A stretch of 64,000 bases of DNA from Apostichopus japonicus (GCF_037975245.1 NC_092564.1:5743484-5807483), one strand, 5' to 3'. Positions 37,801 to 60,034 are shown, counted from the first letter of the stretch. Notes: generated by a model not told the origin, from the sequence alone. Program-made: numbers and translations.

Positions 37801-40800
37801 TCGTATGTGTAGTGTGTGTTCGTGTGTGTTAGTGTGTGTTCGTATGCGTTTGTTTTTCTATCTGACCGAGAGCTTGAACAAAAGAATTCCAGGTCCTCGG
37901 TTGTGATTTCTAAAGAATCACCACGTCCTCGGAAGAATTCTATTGTATGGGGTATTGTTAAGGTTAGGGTACGTGGATTTGAACAATGGAAAATACAATG
38001 GGGTCCTCGGTTGGAATGAAATACAAACATGTGTGTGTTCGTATGTGTACCATTTGTACAGTTCGTCGTATCAACTCAATCATGCTCTTGTACTCGTATG
38101 TTTGCAAGTTCGTTTTTTTTTTTATCAGTGGTCCTTCTGTTCATAATTTTCCAGGTTTATCGTCAACTCGTTAAGGCTAATCCTGTAATGCATGTCTACA
38201 AGAAGGAAGACTTCCCTGAACGGTTCCATTACGGGAATCATCCTCGTAATTTACCTATCATCGGCTTCCTTGACCCCGGTTGGCATGTACACATGGTATG
38301 TCTTTTCTCTCCTATACTTATACCATAAAGAACACTTCCAATATTTAGATTTACCTATACCATAATAATAGCGGCACATTCTTACTTCTGGGTCACCATC
38401 AAGTACCGCTTCCTTAAAATCTAGCTCACCTACTTGAGAGAACCTCTCAATATAATGCTATGAGAGGATACATATCAACTGCACTTTTGCTTGTTTTTCT
38501 TTCATTATTATAATTATTATTACTTTTGAGTCATTCCATATCAAATCACGAAATTTTGGAGTACGTAGTAGTTCGACCTCTTTTGAAAATTACCAAATTA
38601 TTTGTTATGCTTGGAACATTATAAAATAAGCATTTTTTGAAAATGTCAGTTGCATTGCTTCAAAATGGGCCGAATTATCACATTTTGAAATTCTGCAATT
38701 TTTGAGGTCCGAATAGAATAGTACTCAGCAATTAAACAACCTTAGTATAGTGTCTATCCCATAGAATTGGAAACTATACAGTAAGGCAATAAAACATTGT
38801 CTTGTGGAGTTAGGTCAACTTAAATATGCCAAAATATTCAATTTTGGTTATTAACACTGGAAATGAGCTATGTTTACTTGTTTAGTGATTAATTGCTCCT
38901 AAACTGTCGCTTCAGGGTACTTGATTGTTTCGTAGGTTATTACCTCCAGTGTAAACAATAGAACATAATGATTACAATGCTTTCCTGTATAACGTTTGCA
39001 CGTTGTGTAGCTCTAAAAGTTGCTATTTCATGCTGTGAGTCAGGACGGGATTTTGATACCAATTTGTGTGAGAGCTGTGAGGGTAGTTTGATTTATTATA
39101 AGTAGCCTACAAGGTTCTATACAACTTACCTAATTGCTGGGCTCTAGCTTTTATCTTTATTAATTTGAAGTTGCCTTGAGGTACAGAAGAGGTCGTCTTT
39201 GACATACAGCCAATAACTCAAAACGCGTAATGTTGAAATATTCCGATTATTTTTTTTTCTAGAAGAGATATAGTACCACCCTGTTTGTCCAAAAAAATAT
39301 TCAGGAGGCTATTTTGAAGAAATGCACCAAATATTTAGAATTTGACTATTTCATGGTACTCTTTGAATCATGGAATTAGGGTGGTAAAGTTTGGTGAGGG
39401 TCCAGCAACAGCCATCAATGATTTGACACGGAATGACCCTTATTTATGCTTCTCCTATATATCAATTTCGTTGTCCTTTAGCAAGATATATCTATGCATA
39501 ATTGTTAATGAATGTAGGAGTTAGGGTGGATGGGCGTGGGTGGATGGGTGGATGGGCGTGGGATAGGGTGTGGGATAGGGTGTGGGATAGGGTGTGGGAT
39601 AGGGTGGATGGGCGTGGGATAGGGTGTGTGATAGGGTGGATGGGAGTGGTATTTCCCCCAACGCCATCGTCACCCGTGGGTAAAGCGTTCAGTGGCGCAA
39701 TTTCCTACATTTAGACTTGGAAAAAGTAGACCATTCCCCGGGCCCATGATGCACTTCCATGCCCAACGTAAAAAAAAGGACCCCCCGGCACCCCGTACCC
39801 ACCTTTGAGGGCACGACAAAGTTTCAATTTTTATATTGAACACCAATACTTAGTAGAGTTGTCTTTGAAACTGTCCTCGAGAATAATCATGTGATACAAT
39901 CATGGGTTTGACTGTTGACGTCAGAAAACCTTGATATTAAAACAAAATATTCGGCTAAATTATATATAGCCATATTCTCAGCTAATTATATCCGCAGTAG
40001 CACTTTGTTATAAAAAAAAAACAGCTTTCTTATATTCTTTCTAATTTCTTCCATTTTGTTGTTGTCTTGCAGACGTTTAACCCTTTAACTGACACCGTTC
40101 TGAACGGATCCGACCATGGATTTGATAACTCCGCAATGGAGATGAAAGCATCCTTTTACGCTAAAGGGCCCGCCTTTAAAAGCAACTTCAGGGCAAGGCC
40201 ACTCGAAAGCGTAAGTATACATATTGACATATCCTTCTTTATGTAGGTCTATGTTGAACAATAATTTGTTTTCCAGTTAGCCGAACTAGGATGCATAGCC
40301 ATGTATACAGTAGTCGAGCTTCACGATACACACAAGGCTTGGGTGTGAGTGCAACTGTACAGCCTGCAAAGTACGGTACGAGATCTAAGAAATATATCAA
40401 ATCTAATCGTGTATTTTGCAACTGTGTTGATACACATTAAGGAGGACAATGTAGCCGAAGTTCTTGCACACGCGCATAAACATTCGGTGCAGGTGCTGCA
40501 ATAGGCAAGTACACAGTATAGGAGTGTTATGTGGTGACGAACCGCCTGCATTGAACGATAAATGAAGTGATTTCACTCGAGCAACCTGTGATTATTAAGA
40601 ATCATTACCGTCAAATTTGTTTTGTAAATTATATTCTTAATTTCGAATCCCAACGGGTAAATGAGATGAGTTGAATCTTTACTGTATATATATATACAAC
40701 AATGGGTGGGGATAGGGAGGATGGGGGGGGGGAGGGCGTGGCGAGTGAGACCGTGAAAAGGCTGTTTCTATACGATTCGCAGTCAGTTGATTATTCATTT

Positions 40801-41335
40801 TGCGTCCTTTAAATTGTTTCACCAAATGACCGTAGTAAATAATACACTTAAATAGGATGTACAAAATTGTGTCATATAATTCTTCAAGTTAATATATTAT
40901 TTAATATATTTGTTTAAAGAAATGGTGAACGAACTATCTAGTAACACGGTAATACCTTACTACCGTACTATGCAATACAACCCTATGCCAATCATCTTGT
41001 CAGCTGTTTCGTTCTATGCATCATTTAATAATAATTGGTTTCCCTGACAACCGAGTATCACAGTTTGCAAATGTTTCTTCTTCATCTTTTTACTATAGGT
41101 CGACATATACCAGATGATGTGTGATATTCTAAAGCTCGAAGCTGTCCCCAACAATGGATCACGTCCCAGATATACCAAGATGATGACGGGTCCTTCAGAC
41201 GATCTCCAGGATATACATACCACTTACAACATAGTCATCACAATGTCCCTATTGTTTACATTTGTATCCCTTCTAATGCACGGTTGGCCGACCCTTGGTA
41301 GTAGCTATTACGTGATGTCTTCAATAGACGCATGA
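31833..41335 (+). CDS. ectonucleotide pyrophosphatase/phosphodiesterase (ENPP/NPP family), complete
   Basis: Exons: 31833-31919, 32388-32550, 36622-37238, 38155-38295, 40073-40210, 41099-41335. All introns are GT-AG and phases close, giving 460 residues, as expected for the shorter NPP members. Residues 1-29 are a signal peptide (start at 31833 chosen for this; an in-frame Met at 31752 would bury it). All two-zinc alkaline-phosphatase-fold ligands are present: D39 (LVDG), nucleophile T74 (YTVPNLYS), D197 and H201 (LPDYTLH), D244-H245 (SDHGH) and H351 (GSDHGFDN). The motif GLYPESHG follows the nucleophile. The C-terminus has one hydrophobic segment (about 426-441) and a short tail, so it is a type I membrane or possibly lipid-anchored ectoenzyme cleaving phosphodiester or pyrophosphate bonds. 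The sub-family, and hence the substrate, is unresolved. A possible polyA signal AATAAA lies at 41506-41511. Confidence 0.93.
33570..33735. repeat. imperfect tandem duplication in intron 2 of the phosphodiesterase gene
   Basis: The gatgctttgatca/gcaggg-type segment followed by ttta-ac and gtcaccag occurs twice (about 33598-33642 and 33690-33735) with divergence. Confidence 0.5.
35303..36275. mobile_element. hAT-like non-autonomous element with 8-bp TSD, copy 2
   Basis: This is the inverse-orientation copy of the element at 7277-8507, with CATGGGCGGCGATCC at the left end and GGATCGCCGCCCATG at the right. The exact duplication TGTGTAAT flanks it (35295-35302 and 36276-36283). It lies in intron 2 of the phosphodiesterase gene and keeps the empty site of the element nested in copy 1. 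The shared module is at about 35360-35462 (minus). Confidence 0.88.
38530..39437. mobile_element. TIR element in intron 4 of the phosphodiesterase gene
   Basis: GTCATTCCATATCAAATCA (38530-38548) and its inverted counterpart TGATTTGACACGGAATGAC (39419-39437) match at 17 of 19 positions and bound a 908-bp AT-rich segment. No transposase and no clear target duplication were seen. The superfamily is not assigned. Confidence 0.65.
39510..39650. repeat. GTGTGGGATAGG / GGATGGGC minisatellite
   Basis: There are eight or more gggatagggtgt and gatgggcgtg units in intron 4. Confidence 0.9.
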
Positions 41336-43090
41336 TTGTAAATCAGTTCCCCTCCTCAACACTGATTGCTGACCTGACAAATCTTCGGAGGTTTTAAGAG
41401 GACACGCCAAATTTTGTTGGCGATCTCTTGCAGGACATGAATATTCATGCCTGGAAGTAGTTGTTCTCAGAAAGGGATAATCTTGAAGATTTAACCTACT
41501 ATGCAAATAAAATGTTGCAAATGGCGGGTGGTCGAAATATGATTGATATCCGCCGCACGTGATGAGGGGATATGATGTTGAAAGTGTCTCAAATTTTATG
41601 CTATAGTTGATCCGAGAAGAACAACAGTGGAGTGATTTAATTTGTACTCATAATTTTGGCATTGTCTTTCACTAGCCACTAGCCAACGTTTAAGTCAGTT
41701 TTAGTCAGTTTCATGATAGGGTCCTGAAACCAAAGAGTAATACCATGGTCGACAAGGTGTGTTTAGACCTATATGTATATAGCTTATAGCCTTTAGTATT
41801 TTATCGTTGATTCGAGTCACCTTTCTTTGTTATGTGGACCAAACTCCAATGTCTTAACAATAGACAATTGTTTGTGGATTCCTGATATGTTATCATATTC
41901 CACAGGTTATCGTTTCATTTATCCAAACGGTGAATCATCGTGTTTACGTTGCCATGCAAATTCATTGTATTGGTTAAATATGATATATTATGTTAATATT
42001 GATCGTAAATCCTGCATGTTTAATGCAGCGTATAGTATTTGCTGACTCGATGAACCTTTGAAACATATTCAATATCTTATAATCTGAAAGGTTGTTCTTA
42101 AGATCTTATGATCTATCAAATATTTTATTAAGGGCTTTTCACCTTGGTACATTATCAATGGTAGTGCTTCTGTGTGTATTCCCTATCGTTTATTTCCCTA
42201 TATCCTTATGTATTCCCCTTATTTTTGATATAAGGTCACAAAAATCATTGCTCTCAATGGTTAATGTATGTATACCAAAAACAATTTATCATGTTAGGAT
42301 GTGTGAGTCTACCCATCTTGATTATTTCATAGATAGTTAAATTCTATCAGTATATTGCGTCACAGAGAGCTAAATGTCAACAAACATTTCTAAAACTTAT
42401 TATGAATGGTTTTCATGATGCAGAGATTTGCTGAGCTTCAATGTATCAGGCGTTTTTTTTAAATCGTAAGCATGAAGATTTCACCTTGTCTGAAAAGGCA
42501 CATTCGGTCGTTTGTAGAAAGTCTGAGCAGGGATCAAGTTAAATTATACCCAATATTTTATAGAAGACCCCTGTCTCACTCTTTCTCCATCAGCAGTACT
42601 GTAGATTCTATTTTCTGAATCAATTAATAAGTTGATTTGCATGTTCCATCCAGTAAATTTGTTATAATTATATGTTGTGTGTGCATATGATGTTTTACAT
42701 TATGTGAAAGTGTGTGTGTTAAATGGTGCTATGTTTTCTAATATATATGAAGTTACATACCCGCAAACGTGCAATGGATTCATTTTTATATGAAGAGATA
42801 TTGAATTCTGCATTTTCTATTTCTTTTTCCATAAATGATAAGCATTAGATTTGCGCATTTGAAATGGAGTGAAAATCGATTCTCAAAAAGGGGGGGGGGG
42901 GGTGCGTTGATATTCTATAGTTCATGGATTATTTTTTTTTATTTTTTCCGTTTGGGATAGAGGTAGATCGATTTTTTTGTTTTCGTATTAAGTCTATTAC
43001 GGTTATCAAGCATAGTTATTCTTGAATAAAACAAATTTCTACTTAGGGAAGGGCATCGTGCAGTTACCGTGTATTCCCGTGTATTGAAAT

Positions 43091-43428
43091 CAGGGACGTA
43101 GCGAGAGGGGGGAGGGGGAGTAGAATTTTAAAGGGGGCACTTCTCACTAAGGGAACAGTATTACACTTATCGGAGTTTGCCCAAGATGCCTCCCACGTTG
43201 CAGGACATAAACAGTAATAAAAGCATTCCCAGGTTTATAGCTCCATGGTATTGCGTAGGAGAAGAACTTTCAGGGGGAAAGGTTGAGAAGGGTCGCTGAG
43301 CTTCCTTCAAACTGAAAAGATGGCTTTAATGATATTTCCTGCTTTTAGTTCAATATTATTTTTCGAGGTACTCAATGGAGGGGGGAGGGGGTGATCGCAC
43401 CCATTGCTACTCCTGGCTACGTCCCTAG
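43091..43428. mobile_element. 338-bp hAT-like MITE with exact 8-bp TSD
   Basis: The ends CAGGGACGTAGC and GCTACGTCCCTAG are inverted repeats with G-rich subterminal sequence. ATTGAAAT is exactly duplicated at 43083-43090 and 43429-43436. Confidence 0.88.
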
Positions 43429-44029
43429 ATTGAAATAGACTGTTTTTCTTGAGCAACATGTCCTTACGAGCGATTATTGAATCCATAATTTTAGTATTAC
43501 AAAACAGTAAATGATATATTTATATATTAGGAGTAAGAAATTTTAAGATATACTTTTATGTATGGTAATGAAAAAGTACGTCCGAAAACTAATACATTCT
43601 TCAGAGTGCAAATATCAAAAGCATGTCTCTATGTCTTATTACTAAGCTTGCCAAGGGGAATAAAAAACCCTATCCGTTTATCGTCAGATAGGAAATTGTT
43701 TCTTTTGGGTTTCTGTATACTACTTTAACACCGCTGGGACACGGTCATCCTCGGGAGGTTGGTAAAGGTGTGGGGGAAATTGCCCCGACCCCTTGGAAAA
43801 TCAAAGAATTATAAAAGGGCAAAAAATATCTCAAAATGCTATGGCTTCCCGAGGACTTCGCCTCCTGACATACTGGGGCTATCAAATACATTCCGATAAA
43901 ATTGAATTCTCTAATTGTATTTTCGTGCTTAAGATAACAAGGTATCATGTTCATTACTGTCTGCATTTTGTGGCGACACGAACAAAACGTCACTTACAAG
44001 CAACAGAAAGTTAACTTTTTCAGATGGCC

Positions 44030-44230
44030 GCACGCGGTTGGCACTTACCATGACCATGGGTTGGCGCGAAGTCCAAGAAAATTTTGGCCGAAAATGCCTC
44101 CCAGATCGCTGGAAATGACACTTCCCAGGTGTTGTAAGTTGCATCTAAACATTTTCTATTTTCAAAGTACTAGCGATATCATAAAAAAAATATGCGCAAA
44201 GGGGGAGGGGGCGTCGCCCTTCGCCGCCCC
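44030..44230 (-). mobile_element. degenerate internal part of a hAT-like element
   Basis: Read on the minus strand this segment is co-linear with 5395-5580 of the 1.94 kb element. The G/C-rich stretch, the ttatgatatcgctagtac stretch, tagatgcaacttacaa and the shared module all follow in the same order. Terminal repeats were not identified, so its limits are uncertain. Confidence 0.7.
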
Positions 44231-45699
44231 CCCCCCTGGCTGGTACACCGTCTTTAAAATGTGATGGTTCGCTGGATAAACTGAATTGTACTTAAGACAA
44301 ATATTGGGGAATTCGTACATAGTCTTTAATATACGTGCAGGTTGATTGAATAGTATTAATTGTAAGTTTGTAAGAGTCGATATAATGTCTTCAAATATAT
44401 GATAGGGGGTTAAATAAATCAAATTAAATCAGGCTGATTGTTTATTAATGAAAGACAGAGTGTCGATTTGAAAGACCGATTTTGTGGATTTTGCAGGCCT
44501 AGGTAGAGTAAAGCGAAGCAATATACCTATACATTGCATGTGTTGAAGATGGTTTAACAGTGTCAGCATATTGCAAACCAAACGAAGGTTGGGAGAGGGT
44601 GTGTGGGAAGGGGTTCTGTGAAACTATTGATATGCTCGCACAATATGCTACCTTTTTATTATGCAATGACTTGCCTCGTAATTTTCTCCATACCATACAA
44701 ACAAAATAAACTCTTATTCCTTGCCTCATTTTTTCTGTGAATTTCTTGTTCCCAACCCAATGCTAATCACTCACTCAACCATGTAGCACCGAACCATCCT
44801 AACAATCCGTTACCTTATATTTCTAACCTACATACTAACGTAACCCCAACGTTACCCCATACTAACGTTACCCCAACCCACAATAATGTGTTTTTTTCGC
44901 CATACAAAAAATGCTTTACCGCCATGGGGGGTAACATGTCGGGATGGCACTTTCTCTATGGTGGAAAGCGCACATTTTCTATCGCGGAAAGTACCGATGG
45001 CGGACTGACACGGCCCCCGATTAAGAGTAATTCCTCTTTCTGACATGCTTCAAATAGATAACGGAAGCTCAGAACTAATGGGAAGTGCTGCACCCCTGTA
45101 CTCCTGGCCTGACCAATAACCGGGTACACAATCGGAAATACTTCTTACGCTTCTGAGCATGCAGTCATTATAAGACAAAAACAAAACATTAATGAGTATT
45201 GCAGGTATATTGAAATAAGAAACATCGTAAAAAAGTGTTATCCTGAAGCACCGGCTATTCCTCACCGAGTAGTCTTTACAGTATATGTGTGGTGAGCAGG
45301 GGATAGGAAGCTTCCAAAAGGTGTGGGTGGGGTTGGGGGGGGGCGCACAACATCAGAGGGGCACTTTCTCATTCCACAACCACCACTCCGATACACACCG
45401 GCCATAAATATATATGATGTGATAGTATGCTATCAATACTACTTATTGAGATTGTTTATTGTTAACCGTGCTACAAAAAGATATGGGATGCCATTTTAGA
45501 AATACCATGTACGGACTAAAAATAAATAATTAAAAATGAAATATTAAAATTAACAAAGGCTTAAGATATCCAAAAGACAGTTCTTCATCGAAAGGGCACA
45601 TTTTATTTGCCAGTAGGGCACATTTGCTATTTTGCAAAAATATGGGGGGCGCGTGTCCAAGTGGCCCCCCCCCCCCACCGGCTCCTATAACATGAAGAA

Positions 45700-46025
45700 A
45701 GTCTGATCTTTGGAACTTTCAGATGTGCCTGATTAGAGGACCTCAAGTCACGGGATGATATGGGTTCAGTGAGTTCTTCAGGTAATCCGGGGCCATTCCA
45801 CTATTCAAACACTTGTAGGTGAGAAGCAGCAGCTTAATTCAATGCGGGAAGATATTTGCAGCCAATATAGGCCTTCAAGTACTGGTGTTATATGACTTAA
45901 CTTAGGAGTTTTTGTCACTATTTGTGCGGCGGTGTTATGAATCTGTTGCAGTCTATGTATTTGTGCATTTGTAATTCCATAGAGCAAATAATTACCGTAG
46001 TCAAGTCGAGATGTTATCAGGAGTG
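45700..46025 (-). mobile_element. LINE reverse-transcriptase C-terminal fragment (CR1/Jockey-like)
   Basis: On the minus strand, ITSRLDYGNYLLYGI, then LQQIHNTAAQIV, then HITPVLEGLYWLQ appear in order. These are the conserved blocks at the end of CR1/Jockey-type non-LTR reverse transcriptases. After RIEL the frame shifts and continues as LLLLTYKCLNSGMAPDYL. The copy is 5'-truncated and frame-shifted, hence dead. Confidence 0.85.
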
Positions 46026-46031
46026 CACCGT

Positions 46032-46032
<1 letters not shown>

Positions 46033-46092
<60 letters not shown>
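46033..46092. repeat. (TA)n microsatellite
   Basis: This is a ta tract directly adjoining the LINE fragment. Confidence 0.95.
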
Positions 46093-46098
<6 letters not shown>

Positions 46099-46370
46099 TA
46101 TATTAAATATTATGGAGGGTGGGGCATGGTGCGAAAGTAGGGGAGGTTGACAATAACAACAGCTATAAATGTTCATACATATATCGCGTATAGTGTCTAC
46201 AGGTTGGTCATGTTATTTTTCGTTAAGGACTGCATTTACTTTATTTATGAACTTTGATTAGTCGAGATTATAATTCTTCTAATTAGATAATTTATTTACT
46301 AATCAAGATTAAAGAGCAAAGTACCACTATAATTCTTAAAGGAGCAGTCAAGCTTTCTTTAAAGCCTCGC

Positions 46371-46515
46371 ACTTTTCGCTTATATAGTTGGCATAGACAG
46401 GTAAAGTTTCCCATCATTACTTGTCTGGGCCGTAACCAGCGTTGACTCGTTGGTCCTTTACCAAAGTAAAAAGGGCAATTGAGTCAACCCAAGTGCTTTT
46501 TGCTAAGCGAAAAGT
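46371..46515. repeat. perfect 12-bp inverted repeat upstream of gene C
   Basis: ACTTTTCGCTTA (46371-46382) and TAAGCGAAAAGT (46504-46515) are exact inverted copies about 120 bp apart, ending about 190 bp before the gene C start codon. They could be MITE ends or a regulatory hairpin. No target duplication was seen. Confidence 0.5.
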
Positions 46516-46701
46516 CACCGCCAGTGTCCATATCTACATATTTGACCTTTAACTTAAAATTGTGATAACGATCATTGTCATAACTAACTTTAGAATATAC
46601 ACATCGTGTAACGTACGTACAGAAAAACAACACAGCACTACCATTAGTCTTCATCCGATATTGCCGACGGTGTTAGTTGATATTTCACACTTTATGACGT
46701 T

Positions 46702-55485
<8,784 letters not shown>

Positions 55486-58400
55486 AAACACTAGTGAAAT
55501 ATTCTACTGTAAAACAGGGGGCGTGAAATAAACTTTGCTTTTAAGATATTTTCATTTTGCATATGTTCAGTTGAAATTAAGTATTCTCCTTGATTTATGT
55601 TATACTTTAGGATTATGATGAATTCGACATTCTAGCTGATTGATTGAAATCAAAAACTCGAGACACAGGAAAGTCATGTCTATTTCGTGCATGCAGGCCG
55701 GTCGTAGCCAGGAAGTTGGAGTTGGGGTTTGAGGGGCACTTACAACCGAAGGAGGGGCACCAACAATTTGTAACTTGTGAAGCTTGTTTACATAATGATG
55801 GTGGCTCAGATTGAGGGGCGTGGGGACAGAAGTCTGCACGAGGGCCGGGTGCCTCACATGCCCCTGTCTTGCTACGGGCCTGACAGTATACCTTGTGGAT
55901 AGGCATAAATAGCAACAACTTGATTACGTCCCGAAATGAAATTATTAGGTGATTGCTGTTCACAGCTATATAGTTCAGTGAGGATGCCAAATAATGGGAA
56001 GACGACGCAATTTACATCATCATTTAAATATTCAATCTAAGCAAATTATGAAGAAAAGTGTTCTGAAGCGAAGCAAATAAATTAAACATGATTCTTTCGA
56101 TACATCTTTGATTACTGCTTGTATTATGGCGCAACAATAAGACACATTTGGGCCTCGTGAGGTTAACAAAATAGCTGCGAATATAGTCTCACTTTGATGG
56201 TAATTTGCTATCAACTTATATTAGTAATATTAATGTCCACATTTCAGTGTCTCGGAAGCATTGTTATTGGAACGGAAGGTAAAACCTACGACAAGTGCTT
56301 TAAGATCGAGGTGCTACGAGTGTCCTAGAACCCTGACATTGAAAGGGTTCTGGTGCGACCCTTTGAAGGTTCCCCAAAGGGTTCGGGAAAAATATGAAAC
56401 CGTCATTATTTGAGTCAAAAGTGCACATGACTAGATTGTTGTTACTATACTTTAGCAGTAGTGACTAAGAGTTTCAAGAGCCCTGTTAAAAAGTTAGAGC
56501 TGGGGCCTTCACCCTTGCACTTCATCTAAATTGCACTTGAAACAATATTTATAGCAAGAGATATATTTAAATGGTTGTGGTGGGATGGGGGTGGGGTTAG
56601 AAATATGATTCACACAAAACCTAAGAGACTCCTTAATATTGGGGGCCCTGGTTCAATAAAGCGCCTGAACCACCGTTCGGTACACCTCTCTGTATGAGCA
56701 TATATGCCTGTTGTATTATAACACTTTATAGTGAGCGATGTTATAGACATATACATTATATATTTGTATGGCGAGTCATGTGTGAGGCTCACTGCAAATG
56801 GCGTCGAGAGCGAGGCCGCGCCCTGGGGAAGACTATATATATATGCTAGTGAAATGCCTTTCTGAACTCAGTTTCAGTTTCCTTGAGTATATTATGATCA
56901 CGAGTAAACATTCGTGAGTTAATATCATGTCCCGGTGACCCCGCCCGACTCCCTCTTACCATGTCTGCTTACTGTTAGACTGGACATATCCCTTAATAAC
57001 TAACGCTTGGAGGGGATTTCGCGTTGGCTGGGGTGGGGGAACACAATTAAAGTGTGTATTTATTATGCTAGTATATATCCCACCGTTTCTCCAAAGCATA
57101 CATTGAAAGTCAGATGAAAAGCAGCATTCCTTCATAGGACCCTCTCGATCAAGGGTAATCAAAAAGGGCCCATTTCAACACTAATGACCTAATGAAGACA
57201 ACCATTGGTGACAGCTTCTTAATTTAAATAACCGAATAAAATGTTTATATCGTATTTAAATTAATGACACCCGATATCTTTCCAGTGTAAGCTTTGTTCT
57301 GTACGCTTGGAAATTCAAACACCATTTGGCTATTGCCAATTTAAGGTGTGTGTGGGAGGGGCAAGGGGAGGGGCTTACGGTCGATAAAAGCCATACTCAA
57401 AATCCACTTGCGGTAAATGACTGAGGAAATGTCATATGAAGTCGGACCAAGAATGTATGCCTTAAACGTCACAACCTTTCACGTGTAAAGATGTTTATTT
57501 TGTAACATCAATATCATCAAGGACTTTGGTTAGGTTTGAGATTTCAATTTAGAATTCCGATGATAATTTACCAATCAGTTAAAGAACAAAAGTATAGAAC
57601 TTAAAGGAATATATAGCGTATGCATATTTCATTTCTAAATTAACTCTTTGTTCGTATTCAGTCCATAATTATTGGTAGATGCGTGTCATAGCCTCGACAA
57701 GTGCGATGCGTATCAAATTTGTAAGTAGGTTTGAGAAATGTGAACGGGGACGAAAGGGGTGGGAGTAAGGGTGGTTGTTAGAATCCTTTTGAAATAATGA
57801 CAAGATCTCTCTTCCTGCAAAAAATGTATTAATAAACAGGCTTGTTTCGGACATTAGATGGGCGATCCTTAGCTGTAACAGAAAATTTATCTGACCCAAT
57901 CATTTCAATTGTTTATCTGACCATTTATGAACTTGTTGGAGAGGATTCAGGATTTTAAGAAGGAGGGGTGTGGACGTGGGGTCGTTGGAACCAAAACACA
58001 TGTGTCACCCCCCCCCCCTCCTCCTCCTGCGTCCATCCTCCCACCAGAAATATTGACATTTGAAATGGTGCATTCTGATCGGCTATAAATTAAAAATGCA
58101 AAACTTTGAAGTTCTTTGTATGGGCATGAAAAAGGGAGGGATGTACAATAAGACATTCCGGGGTTTTCTGGTTTTCTAGTTGAGATTCTTAACGATTTGT
58201 CGCCCAGATAATGTTTTCATTCTAGAGTTAATCACAAGTAGAACTCGATTAGTAAAGCTCATGAAGGATATTGCTACGGACGGTCAATGAATTTATTATC
58301 GAATGGCGTCGGAAATATTTATGACAATCAAAGCAAATTATCTGCTTTAAAACTTATGCCATCACTAATTATCTTATATGACCTCATTCCTTTCCCCACA

Positions 58401-58909
58401 CAAGTTTCAAATAAAAGCAAGACATTAATACTAAACGACTGGAAAAATGTGTCAGCGTCCGCCCCGATTCGTTTTTGCAAAGTATATCATATACATTTGT
58501 TTGATGGAGAAATATAGCCTACATAAAATAACTTAAAGTTAAGGTTCTACATCTTTTTGGTGATATGATTCTAACACACTAAAAAAATTATTGTTAGTAT
58601 AGACCCACGCTACAAACAGATACTTATGAAAGGTCATCATATCGCTTTAACGGGACAATTAAGACCATAGAACACGATTGATAAAGTTAAGACAAACTAT
58701 GCACAGATAACTACATAGTTCACTATATTACTGACACAGGTAGCATAGACCATACACAATAACAACTATCTCACATTTTTATTCGTTTGGTAAGTTTATA
58801 TTGCCAGGAAGTAAAAGCAAATGTCCATTCACCAAACTCTAACCAACATTCAAGACTAGTCGAGACGGTGTAAATATGGCGCACGTAACAATTACCACTG
58901 TTTGTTGTT
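55486..58909. other. intergenic region between gene C and the relics of D
   Basis: This holds the 3' end of gene C and a hAT-like segment bounded by CAGGCCGGTCGTAGC (55694) and GCTACGGGCCTG (55882) without a matching target duplication. The rest is AT-rich sequence with no recognised gene. Confidence 0.5.
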
Positions 58910-59260
58910 ATGACTTCATATCATATGCTAGCTGCTCAATCGGATTTAAATCTCATTGAGGTGAACACACCGTCAGGACCGATAACCGGTTTTAGCCAGC
59001 GATTCCTAGTAGACAGCGGTAGTATTCAGCTAAACGAGACGGTGGATACCTTCCTCGGTATTCCTTATGCAGAACCGCCCACTGGCGGGTTAAGGTTCCG
59101 TAAACCCGTTCCAAAGACGCCATGGACGGATCAGTTGAATGCTACAAAGTACGGTCCAATATATTGGCAGTCAGCGGTTGATTTGGAGGGCTCTCCGCCA
59201 CAAGACGAAGGACGAAGATTGTCTGTACTTGAATATCTGGACCCCGAATGTCCCATTAGT
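58910..59260 (+). pseudogene. relic of exon 1 of a fourth cholinesterase-like gene (D)
   Basis: It matches exon 1 of gene C over most of its length ([35 protein letters not shown]). It has lost the signal peptide frame. The conserved first cysteine is Tyr (IYW instead of MCW). A 7-nt tandem duplication (gacgaag at 59204-59217) shifts frame just before the EDC motif. The splice donor after the IW-P motif is gone. Exons 2-4, 6 and 7 are not found nearby. Confidence 0.85.
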
Positions 59261-60034
59261 TTACGTGAAATAAATATAATTTGTTTGACATTGAAGTAAG
59301 GTTTTTTGGTTTTGGTTTTGGTTTTATGCATAGGCGCATCTTAACTGATGTTCAAGAATATATTGAGGTAAACGAAAATATGAATCTTTTTATAAACGTG
59401 CCAATCTGAGTGGCACCTTACATGGATAACATAACCTACAAGTCACGTGATGTGTGGTAATTAGGACAGAGGGAAAAGAACCTATACGTCACGTGATATG
59501 TTTGACGATGAGAACAAAGTAAGAAATATCTGTGCATTTTAGTTGCAGAAATTTTAAATGTGGTTCTATAACAGTGTTTAAGCCTCGAAATGAAGATAAT
59601 CATTTTAATATCCTTCATTCATTAATCCCTCGTTAACCTTCTTTTGGTGCATAAAAACGTCTAAGATGGTGTCTAATAGTTTCATTCATTGCATTCTTAT
59701 GTTGAGCAATACGAAGGCATATTTCGTTAAATTAACCACTAAACCCAAACAGTAACACGTTTAAAACAAAACACGTAATACTGATAACCTAACAAATTAG
59801 TTTCTCTATAATTAACAAGATATCTCTCATATAGAACAAAGTCCAGGCATAATATGTGAAGGTCAAAACTTATCTGGAAATTATACCCAATTAGAGCCTA
59901 GTCAAGAAAAACTGCCACGACTTGATCTTTATATGCATTTCAACCCAGTCCAGCTTATTTCGGACAGTGACCATGTGATCATGCCGATGTTATTTGAAAG
60001 TAAAGAAACACAAATACCTTGGAAATGAAACAGA

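Larger units (their letters stand above)
41336..46701. other. intergenic region between the phosphodiesterase gene and gene C
   Basis: This holds the probable phosphodiesterase 3' UTR, a hAT-like MITE, a degenerate hAT-like copy, three atactaacgttacccc repeats near 44832-44880, a LINE fragment and a (TA)n tract. A perfect 12-bp inverted repeat lies upstream of gene C. No further gene was recognised. Confidence 0.55.
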
